From: Chimonanthus salicifolius
Lineage: Eukaryota > Streptophyta > Magnoliopsida > Laurales > Calycanthaceae
Assembly (NCBI GenBank): GCA_013350335.1
Contig: CM023534.1
Location: forward strand, 13,982,302 to 14,046,301
Direction: 5' to 3'
Length of the DNA: 64,000 nucleotides
Shown: piece by piece, positions 56,101 to 64,000 of the stretch
How the letters are laid out: every line of letters begins with the position of its first letter
How positions within the stretch are numbered: the first letter of the stretch is position 1
The notes under the pieces: model-generated
What the model was told of the DNA's origin: nothing
What the model saw: only the letters and a program-made list of their open reading frames with translations
Databases searched by the model: none
Program-made: the position numbers and the translations under genes

Positions 56101-57869
56101 ATAGTCACACCAACCGTTGGTTTATTAGATGTGTTTTGAGAGTCATCAAATCTCGACAATCTTCCAATAACCATCCCAGCAATGGCAGCCCCAGCATTTG
56201 AAAATATGGTGCGACTGACGCTATTAAGCCCGCATATGTCCACCACAGATGGAAACAGTATTAAATCCGATGTGCCAATGTATGGCTCAGTCTGACCACT
56301 TGCAACGGTTGATACAATGATCTTAGGCACTCCTATTGGAAGAGATCTTAGTGCGGGAGCAATCAGAGATGTTCCACCACTACCCCCAATGCCAAGAGCT
56401 CCACAGAGAACTCCACTCTCAGAAGCTTTCTTCAGGAAACTTTCAAGTGCTTTACTCATTATTTTTCCAGCTTCGCCTCTGTCATTTGGAAGCGAGTGTG
56501 AAGATGGCTCATCTGCTTCATAGCAGGAAAGAACCTCCTTTCTTGACACAAACTTAAAGTTCTCAAAGCTTTTTATTTCCTTTTGACTCGTCGAAACATC
56601 AACAATGACCACTTCTACCTGAAATTTCCAACGCCAAATTCAAATAATGAATTGTGATGCATAGAGTGCCTATTAGTGAGGAGGTGAATAAAGAATTTGA
56701 ATAATTGTCAAAATACAACATATACACTGAGTGCACAATTGGGATTATCGATTCAACATTTTTAATTGCTCTGGAAAAATAGCTTCTTCATATAACACCG
56801 TAGTGTAGGAAGAATCTACTGTAACAGTAACAACAAAGTAACATGATATATTTCCATACAATCTGGGGAAATCTTCAATCCCGTTGCAATCAATAAGAAA
56901 TACACAAGCATCCATGGCAACTGCCTACAAAACAAGGATACTCTACATACTACTAATTGTACATAAAGACAAGTTCATAGCACAGTTGGCAAAAACTTGT
57001 GTTCGATGTTAAAGGTTTTCTCAGTTCGAGTCACTTTAGACCACAACAATAATGACAATTTATCAGATACTTACACAACAATATTGGACACTGTTACACG
57101 ACTCGACACTTACAAAACAAGAAAAGCAATATATAGAATTAACAAATCTGTTACAACCTTATTTGAGAGAAAAATGTAAAATTAATGTGATATTTGGACA
57201 ACTCATGCAGATTTTACCCAATAAAAAGTATTTTCATTTGTTTTTTCAAAAAAAAAAAAATGGTCATGGTACTTCAATTTAATTGGAATTTTTATAGTAT
57301 GATCTAATTCAAGTGGTGATATCACAACATTTTATAGATTACAATGCTGCAAGATGTAAGGGTAACTCTGTCATCTTGCCGCCCAAGCTGAGAGTACTGG
57401 AAAGATTTTGAAAAAAAAAATCCTCTGATGCAAAATCAGAGTTTTCTAACAATTCCCAAATGCAACCCTAATAATAACAATACCCAACGTTTAAATGCAG
57501 ACTTGTGATTTGCAAAATGGATCAATGACTACCACTTTACCAAGGCTCAAATCAGACGGCTAAGATAAAGGCCTCATGATCAATGAGTGGGTCCTAACAG
57601 CTAAGGGCTAAACAGCTGCCACGTGTTGATTCGCCCTGCAGAAGGGCGAGATACCCCATGATGATTACAGAAATGACAATGTGGTCAAAAGACGAAAAAG
57701 AAAAGAAGGGCAGAGAACGGAAGAGAACCTTAAAAGAGGAGGTTTGAGTAAAGGCCTCAAGATCGGATCTGATAACACTGGAGACGTATTGGAGCTCATC
57801 CGACGTTGTATCTGCCGCTCCGATGCAGAAAATTCGAGCAAACTTACCCTTACCCGCTATTCCTGCCAT
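50193..57869 (-). CDS. Tm-1-like protein (UPF0261 N-domain plus TIM-barrel C-domain), nine exons
   Basis: A plant homologue of tomato Tm-1, which binds tobamovirus replication proteins; the normal cellular role is unclear. Exons: 57869-57729, 56618-55965, 55378-55172, 54449-54234, 54137-53900, 53754-53507, 52671-52493, 52398-52145, 50344-50193. They total 2289 bases, 762 residues plus stop, close to the family length. The N-terminal UPF0261 domain (about 1-430) has [42 protein letters not shown] and [13 protein letters not shown] motifs. The hinge (about 430-490) is variable. The C-terminal barrel (about 490-762) has [50 protein letters not shown] and [11 protein letters not shown]. Intron 3 uses a GC donor. 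The ATG at 57869 is the first in frame. No stop or frameshift was seen. Confidence 0.93.
51669..52123. repeat. 228-bp tandem duplication in the last Tm-1-like intron
   Basis: GATACAGGCACGAAAGGAATG and about 200 following bases (AGATATCTATAAGCACATAT, GGGCTTTACTAGACCTTATG, ATAATGGATCCACCAA) recur at 51669 and 51897 with high identity. The right copy ends about 20 bases from the exon 8 donor (52144), so the duplicated sequence sits close to the splice site. Confidence 0.9.
53328..53429. repeat. 51-bp tandem duplication in Tm-1-like intron 6
   Basis: CGAACAAATAAAGCAATGCC, then AGCAATTGCAAAT-AAGGTTAT, starts at 53328 and at 53379. There are only a few differences. Confidence 0.88.
54637..54830 (-). 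pseudogene. Degenerate extra copy of Tm-1-like exon 5 inside intron 3
   Basis: The segment aligns at roughly 75% with exon 5 (54137-53900). Shared stretches include GCTGGCTTCCTTG, TCTTGTTTAATT, GAGAAGCACTTTG and ATGGAAGCTTC. On the minus strand it reads [13 protein letters not shown] and, after a one-base frameshift, [16 protein letters not shown], matching the exon 4 end (EKLVEI) and exon 5 start ([22 protein letters not shown]). The two exon-derived parts are joined with no intron between them. It is frame-broken and not part of the predicted transcript. Confidence 0.7.
55170..55171 (-). other. Non-canonical GC splice donor of Tm-1-like intron 3
   Basis: Exon 3 ends CAG|GCATGT. The family reading passes directly from HNAQ into VSLMQTTV, which starts exactly after the acceptor TTCTTTTCAG at 54450. 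The nearest GT (GCAT|GTTGC) would add four bases and break the frame. A GC-AG intron is therefore the simplest reading. Confidence 0.75.
56970..57260 (+). mobile_element. Possible SINE in Tm-1-like intron 1
   Basis: TAGCACAGTTGGC (box A-like, about 56978) and AGTTCGAGTCAC (box B-like, about 57025) precede a body ending in A13 at 57248-57260. No clear target duplication was found, so the left limit is approximate. Confidence 0.5.
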
Positions 57870-60586
57870 CTCTGTGACAATTCGGATAGGCAAGAGTTGG
57901 TATGAGAATCCGAGATCCGCAGCGGTTCTGGTTTAGGAATGGTAGCAGGGAGGAGACTGGATGGATGGATTGTGGATTGGTAATCGCAGCCGAGTGTTTT
58001 ATGAAGACAACGGTAGACTGGATAATTAGATCGTATAGGACCCACACTTGCTGGATATTTTTGAAAAAAGCATGGCTGTAGAAAATGATTAGAGAAAATC
58101 ATGACACTAGAATTTACTCTCAAAATATAGCGGTGGAGAGACAGGTGCTCTTATACGAAGTTAATTGATTTTCTGAATTACCTATGTAAGACTTTTTATC
58201 ACTTTACACAAGTAGAATCAAGTGAAAATTTGCCAAACGTGCAAATGCATGTGCAAAGAATTTTTAAATTAATCGATGTATAACTTTTTTTTCCTTTTAC
58301 AACTATATGCGGAAACTCACAGCTCACCGCTCACACCCAACTTTTACACATGAAACCCGGTTGATATTATAGTGGAAAATCATGACACAGAGACAACTCA
58401 CTCTCAAATCTCAAATGCTCGTTGTTGATTGATATAGAATAATTACTTTTTTAAAGTAATCAATGTGAAATTTTTATCACTTCACAATTTATCGTTATTT
58501 GAATATTTTATATTTGAATTTAATTTTTTTAAAGTTAATAATTTATTTTTATTTTAAAAGTTAAAATTATATTATTTGTATTATTGATTAAAATAGAATT
58601 TTATATATTTTTATATCTATATAATTATCTATTTAATACATTTAATTATATAAATATATAATTCATTTTATAAAAAGTCTCGTTCACCAAACCCGTTGAG
58701 AAAATCTTGCTCCGTCCCCTACTGGCTGCAAGTGGCACCAGCCTTTCATGAATTGAAGAGTCATGGTCTTTACGCCAAACCCACACCGCAGGATCCTTAT
58801 TAACTCTATTTACTAAATTGATTAACATATATAAGTAGGGGGCCAATCAATAATGCTACAGTTGGTCTCTAAAATACCAACTTAATTAATAAAAATCTAA
58901 TTTTCCATGAAGAACTAAATTTTAGATATTTTTTTTGACAGGACACTAAAAATTTATATAATTAAGTCGGTAAAATAAAGACCTAAACTTATATAACAGA
59001 AAGAATTATAAACAATAAAGAACAAAAAGTTCACAAAAGTCGAGTGAAAAATTAGATACACAAAAATTTTTAATAACCTAAAAAGATGACTATAACAATG
59101 GCAAAAATAAAAAAATAAAGTATAATAAAACATATAAAGCAATTAGATACTTTATTATATACAGAGCCGTGAAACACTTTACGACCCAAATTATAATATA
59201 TTTTATCGATTACTTGAGTATCCCTGCCATATGCAGGGGATTCACTTGTCTAAATCAAACTTACTCCGATTCATATTCTTACTTTAAGTCTACTTTTAAA
59301 TTTTGAGACTTATTTATTTTTTATTCTTTATTTTTGAAGACGGATCAACTTCTATCTTTTATTTCAAAATTAAATTTCTAACTGAGTTAAATTATTAACA
59401 TCATCTTTTTAAAAACGATCTATCAACTTTAACTATAAAATTAAGTGACTATAAATTAAATTTTGAACTGAAATTTAATTAGTGTTAGATATTTATGTAT
59501 ATTTTCAATTTATATAATTAAAATTTTAATTTACAAAATAATTTTTTAATAAAAAAATAGTACCAAATACAAAAGCCAGACGGCCTTAGGCTCAAACTAA
59601 AAAGGCTCAGGACTTTTTTTGGGAAGATAAAGAGGCTCAGAGCCTCAGACTTTTTAAATAAAAAAACTGGCCTGAATCCGGCATGTGAACCGGCCAAGTC
59701 AAACTTGGTTTGAATCCGGCATGTCACCCAATGTTTTACGGGGTGGAGTCCATCCTCCGATTTAAAAAAAAAAAAAGGTACATGATTGAATAGATTTTTA
59801 TTAAAATTATTTAATTATTAAAAATAGAACTCACACAATTATACTGACTCTTGGTTTTTTAAGATTCAAAAAATTAAAGTTTTTCCTTTTTAAAATAATT
59901 TAAGAGTAAAAATGCATCAAATAAATATTATATAAGATTAAATAAAAATAGTACTTATAACCACTTAAATTCGTCATATATGATAGTACATGTACAACCC
60001 TTGCATCTGTACGCCCAATTTTGCCCTAAATGTAAATAACTAATTTTTACATGGTTGGCCGTTGCACCACACGTGTCTTGCACACGCATAAACCGAAATG
60101 CAACAGAGACATCAAGAAGCAAATACGTGTCATCGGACACGTCACTTTCCGAAATCCAAACCCTTAATCTAAATACATTTGACATCGAAAATACACACAT
60201 CAACTGACGTACAAAGACCCACCAGGCATCTAAGACGGTCACAACCTTGTCTGCCACACGTGCACTAGATCAATAGCCGTTCACTAGGTGGGCCTTCCCT
60301 CAATAGTCCACAGACAATAAATTTTAAAAAATAACTGCTCGTTAACCATCAACAGGGTGTCAAAATGATGAACGGTCCTAATTCCATTCACCGCAGAATT
60401 CGACGGTAAAAAGGATAAGTGGATGCCTACCACCTGCAACCTGCTGTTCCACCCGTCAAATCCGACGGCCAGTAACAACATCACAGGTGGGCCCTTTCAT
60501 GGCGATGGAGATGAAGGTTTAAACACCATAAGAATTACAGAAATGCCACTGCAGCGAAAGAATGAAAGTGAATGAGAGAGCGATAC
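57870..60586 (-). other. Region between the two Tm-1-like first exons
   Basis: No additional exon was recognised. Next to exon 1 (57870-57930), the sequence resembles the flank of the upstream first exon (GACAATTCGGAT against GACGATTCGGGT; GAATCCGAGATCC against GAGTCTGAGATCC). 58150-59950 is strongly AT-rich. 60000-60500 is less so and contains ACACGTG motifs (about 60070 and 60253). Confidence 0.5.
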
Positions 60587-60727
60587 CTTGAAGGGAGAGT
60601 TCTTCGTAAATATCGCAAGTTCGCGTCTGATGATTTCGACGATGAACTTTAGTTCGTCCCACTTGGAATCGAGAGTTCCGATGCAGTATACCCGCCGGAC
60701 ATTATCCTGGTTCGCAATTCGCCCCAT
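60587..60727 (-). CDS. Alternative or paralogous first exon of the Tm-1-like gene
   Basis: An ATG at 60727 opens 47 codons ending FTKNSPFK at the donor AAG|GTATCG (60586). Exon 1 of the downstream gene also has exactly 47 codons and ends QTSSFK at AAG|GTTCTC. The protein segments align throughout (RRVYCIGTLDSKWDELKFIVEIIRRELAIF against [30 protein letters not shown]). Both donors are phase 0, so either could join exon 2 at 56618. No copies of later exons lie between them. It could be a true alternative first exon with its own promoter (TATA at 60867-60859) or the surviving 5' end of a lost tandem copy. The frame is intact and conserved, which favours use. Confidence 0.75.
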
Positions 60728-60858
60728 TCTTGCTATCTATTGGACGATTCGGGTCTAAAGAAAATCGGTTTCAGAGTCTGAGATCCTAAAAAATAGCGAT
60801 TACGGGTTGGGAAAGAGAAGAGGATGAAAGGTGTAGAGAGGGTGGCAAATGCGTGCGG

Positions 60859-60867
60859 ATATATATA
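60859..60867 (-). promoter_or_regulatory. TATA box upstream of the alternative first exon
   Basis: CCTTATATATATCCGC on the minus strand, about 135 bases before the ATG at 60727. It is a good plant TATA context at a plausible 5'-UTR distance. No equally good TATA was seen at that distance upstream of 57869. Confidence 0.55.
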
Positions 60868-62040
60868 AGGGAAGCAAGGCAGGAAAACGGGCAGTGCATG
60901 GCGGTGGAGGAAGGTTCATTTAGGGTCCCACATTGGCCTTTCTTTTTCTCTTTTAAAAACTGGAATACGGAACTCCGCCCTTTTTTTACCCAACGGCAAT
61001 ACTGTCCGTTCTCATCTTACTTTTCTATCCATGTCGGAGACGGTCATTTACCATGCACCACCAAATCTTTGAAAATTCTAAGATATTTTTAATAAATCTC
61101 GCAATCCAATTTGAGACTTGCATCCTCTTTTCATTGATGATTATATTTCTTTTGCTATTATTAAATATTATAAAAATGATAATATGGGATTTTTCATGAT
61201 ATTACTGTGCCATTGTATTTTAAATTTAATGTAATGTACTTTTTAATTCTTTAATCACTTTATATTTCACGATATATTTGTTATCTTTGATAAAGTTTTA
61301 GTTATTTAAAAATATTATGAAATCATTTTCCACATACAAGTAAACAAATGATAATAAATGTACAAGTGGATGAGAAAATGACTTGAAACGATGGGTGGTT
61401 TTACTGGTCTGCAGAATTAGGTAAATGATTCTGCATATATTTAATAGGAACTTGTTAGGGTGGCTATCCGAGTTTTGAGAAATGAAATGGGTTATATTAT
61501 GAGGAGGTTCTTATTTTTTTACCATCTATCTCATTGTAGAGTGCCTCTTAATGGTGGGCTATCACACTCCATCCAATCTCCATCAAACGAAAGAAGATGG
61601 TATAATGAGGAGATCAGTTGGTGGTTTATTAAAATTTTACTGAAATTTAATATAGAGACTTTCATATGAATATAATAAGATAAGTTTTAACAATTATCTT
61701 ATCATCTTATCTTTTAAATTTTGATTATAATATTAATAATTAAATATTTACCAAAACTTAGAGGATAAAATCACAAGACTAGAGAGATTGACTAGAGCTG
61801 CAACTGTACCACCCATTTGGCCTCTATTCATTTGTCCTGAATATGTGACTAAAAACTAGTTAAAGAACTAATTTTCAGATTCAATAAAAAAAAAAAATCC
61901 AACTAGTGTTATTTTTTACAAACAATTAGGATGCCCTTTGCCTATTGTATTTGCCAAATAGGCTTCAACAATTTATACTAATGTTTTATCTATCAACTTT
62001 CAAGCTTTCAGATAAAACTACAATACGGTCCTTTAAAATC
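60868..62040. other. Intergenic, nothing recognised
   Basis: AT-rich from 61070 on. No coding similarity or terminal repeat was recognised. The left part is the presumed promoter of the upstream Tm-1-like first exon. Confidence 0.5.
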
Positions 62041-62044
62041 AAAA

Positions 62045-64000
62045 TGGAGCGAGAGAGCAAGCGAGAGTGAGAGAGAGAGAGCGTGAGAGAGAGTGTTTTT
62101 GTAGGGACTCTGGGAGCGACAGGCGGTAGGTTGGACGAAAGAGGGACTCAGGAGGATGCTAGGGAGGAGGGTTGGCAGCTTTAGCAGGGAAGGAATAGGA
62201 GGAACAGCGGCGATGACCCCTCGATCTCTCTCTTTGTTGCCAATCTACCGGAATGGCCGGAAGTTACGTTGCGAGGATGGCTTCTGGATCTCTTAAAGCA
62301 ATGGGGGGTGGTTATGGACGTGTTCATCCCAAGGAAGAAGGATGCAAATGGTAGACTGCTTGCCTTTCTTCGTATGGCTAGAGGCAGCCATGTAGAAAAA
62401 GCGGCAAGGGCTCTTAACGAGCGTGTCATTGCCGGTAAGAAGCTCTGTGTCGATCTGGCTAGGTTCAGTAGAAGAGATGACAAGAAGGGGTCCTATCCCA
62501 AGCCTCTTCTCGGGCGGACTTGGACCCTGTTGCCAGAGGAGCCGATGAATGTGGTAAATCTCAGTTGGCAGGAGAAAAGGTTTTTGGAAAGGAGAGAGGG
62601 GGACTGGGAGGTTTCGGAAGACAGAGGTGACTCACAGGTCTTGGGCGGAGGTTGCTAAAGGGAACGATAACAATCGGGACGGGGGTGCCTTAGCGGGTCT
62701 CAACCAGTTAACATCAGAGATTCCTTTGTTTAACCTTATGCTCAGTTCGGAGGACGAAGTGGAACTACACGAATGGTTGTCTAAAGCAGTGGTGGTAGCA
62801 CCGTTTCATGATCTATCTCTCAGCCAGGTGGCTCAAGCCCTTGAATTGGAAGGCATTTCGGTTCTTCATTGTTGTCAGATAGGCGAGAAGAGGTTCCTAG
62901 CATCCCTTCACGAGAACCAGGACGTGGGGAAATCTTTGAAGTTAGTTTCAGCCCACTTCAGAATCCTTAGGCAGTGGAGACCGGATATCTTCAATCATGA
63001 GAGATACGCTTGGATCAGGTGCTTTGGCTTCCCTCTTGAGGGCCTGACTGAGAAGGTTATCTTGGCCTTCGGACGCAAGATTGGTAGACTGATCGAGATT
63101 CATTCCCGGAACCTTCTTAAGGAAGATTGCTCCTTGTTGCATCTGCTGTTAGAGGTGGGTATTCATGAACGTCTGCCTCAGATGGTAACGGTGTGCATCA
63201 ATGGAAAGCCATTCCAGGTCAAGCTCATGGAGGTGGTCTCTCCATTGGATTGGTTAGTCTCTCCATCGGCTATGGAGGTTCTTCTCCGGCGGACTTGGCA
63301 TCCTATCCGTCCAAGATTATCTCGCAGTCAGCTTCTCAAGCATGTCACGTATTGAAGGAGTTGTTGGAGGCATGTGATGAATCGATGGGTGGGCCAATCG
63401 AGGTAGTTCAAAAAAATACTCAAGTGCTGGCTTCTATGCATGCGCCGCTGAACCAGGAAGTCACTTTTCCATCTGTTAATGGCTCTCAAAACGATAAAAT
63501 GCCCATTTAGCATTTATTGAAGTCAGATAAAAGGGAGACTAATACAGCAGGGAATCAGCGGGTCTCAACCCGAGAAACTCACTTCTCACCTACCTCAACT
63601 GACGGGCTTGGGCTTGGCTGGTTGGATGAATAATCTTTTTTCTTCCAATTGTTCTCACCGACCCCACCCGGGTAACTTACTCAGTGGTAGGGGTTATTTT
63701 CTGCCCTCATTCTTAGACTGGGGTATGCATTCAATGCCCAATTTTTTTCCAATGCTTCAAGATGGACTCTCTAGTGCCGATGGAGGAAGGAAGGGGACTA
63801 TGAGCGTTGATGGAAGGCCGGGATTTCCAATTCATCAGACGGTTGATTCAGTGCTCCGGCAGTGTTTTAGCTCAGGGGCGGCAGCACCTCCTTTCGGCTG
63901 GGTTTCTTTTTCTAAGGGGCAGCGGCAAGAGTAGGTAGTCGATGTCTCTGGTTCCTCCACTCCCGAATGCAGTCGAGATTTTCACAAGTCTAGGTCTTCA
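62045..64000 (+). mobile_element. 5' part of a LINE (ORF1 region), cut by window end
   Basis: A GA-rich leader (62045-62100) precedes a frame-broken ORF1. The first segment encodes an RNA-recognition-motif-like fold (SLFVANLPEWPEVTLRGWLL, LLAFLRM) typical of plant L1 ORF1. The second (62627-63355) has DUF4283-like features (WIRCFGFPLEGLTEKVILAFGRKIGRLIEI). ORF2 would follow beyond the window. The composition is clearly less AT-rich than the surroundings. Confidence 0.8.
62191..63355 (+). pseudogene. LINE ORF1 with stop and frameshift
   Basis: An in-frame TAG at 62182 precedes the RRM-like segment. The frame then changes between about 62627 and 62655, after which the DUF4283-like segment is open to 63355. 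A further open segment (63608-63934) shows no recognised domain. The breaks suggest an inactive copy, although a start downstream of 62182 cannot be excluded. Confidence 0.65.

Noticed and set aside
57870..57893. Eight-codon upstream extension of Tm-1-like exon 1
   Set aside because: It starts at TTG. The first ATG is at 57869, and from there the exon has the same 47-codon length as its paralogue at 60727.

Overview
This is nuclear DNA of a flowering plant. It has spliced genes with GT-AG introns, plant-type proteins (bifunctional DHFR-TS, a BCS1-like AAA ATPase and a Tm-1-like protein), plant LINEs with a C-terminal RNase H domain, Copia-type LTRs with an initiator-Met primer site, tRNA-derived SINEs and many MITEs. 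The species cannot be named from the sequence. No rRNA, tRNA, CRISPR array or bacterial feature was seen.

Layout. 1-10.2 kb is repeat-rich intergenic DNA: SINEs, a hAT-type MITE with perfect terminal repeats (3946-4284), a 572-bp fold-back element (6951-7522) and the first copy of a MITE family rich in the palindrome ATCGGCCGAT (8347-8766). 10.2-38 kb (+) is the DHFR-TS gene. It has a non-coding first exon, ten coding exons (15406-35713, 519 aa) and very long introns packed with transposons. Its 5'-UTR intron holds a LINE with a perfect 15-bp target duplication. Intron 7 (11.8 kb) holds a LINE split by a solo LTR that is itself split by a SINE, then a Copia LTR fragment and a second, nearly full-length ORF2 LINE. 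39-47 kb (-) holds a decayed AAA-ATPase fragment, another MITE copy, a small LTR element that begins one base after the stop codon of the live gene, and the two-exon AAA ATPase gene (46891-44391, 476 aa), whose only intron is about half MITE. 50-61 kb (-) is a nine-exon Tm-1-like gene (57869-50193, 762 aa). It has a second, paralogous and splice-compatible first exon 2.9 kb upstream, one GC-AG intron and a degenerate extra exon copy in an intron. 62-64 kb (+) is the 5' part of another LINE (ORF1), cut by the window edge.

Function. The genes are independent and do not form a pathway. DHFR-TS supplies tetrahydrofolate and dTMP. The AAA ATPase resembles stress- or defence-induced membrane ATPases of the AATP1/HSR4 group. 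The Tm-1-like protein belongs to a family known from tomato Tm-1, an inhibitor of tobamovirus replication whose cellular role is unclear.

The most notable points are the hAT-like ATCGGCCGAT MITE family (five copies, four with 8-bp target duplications), the duplicated promoter and first exon of the Tm-1-like gene, and the multi-level nested insertion in the DHFR-TS intron. Exon boundaries were worked out by hand from reading frame, splice dinucleotides and family conservation. No transcript evidence was available.
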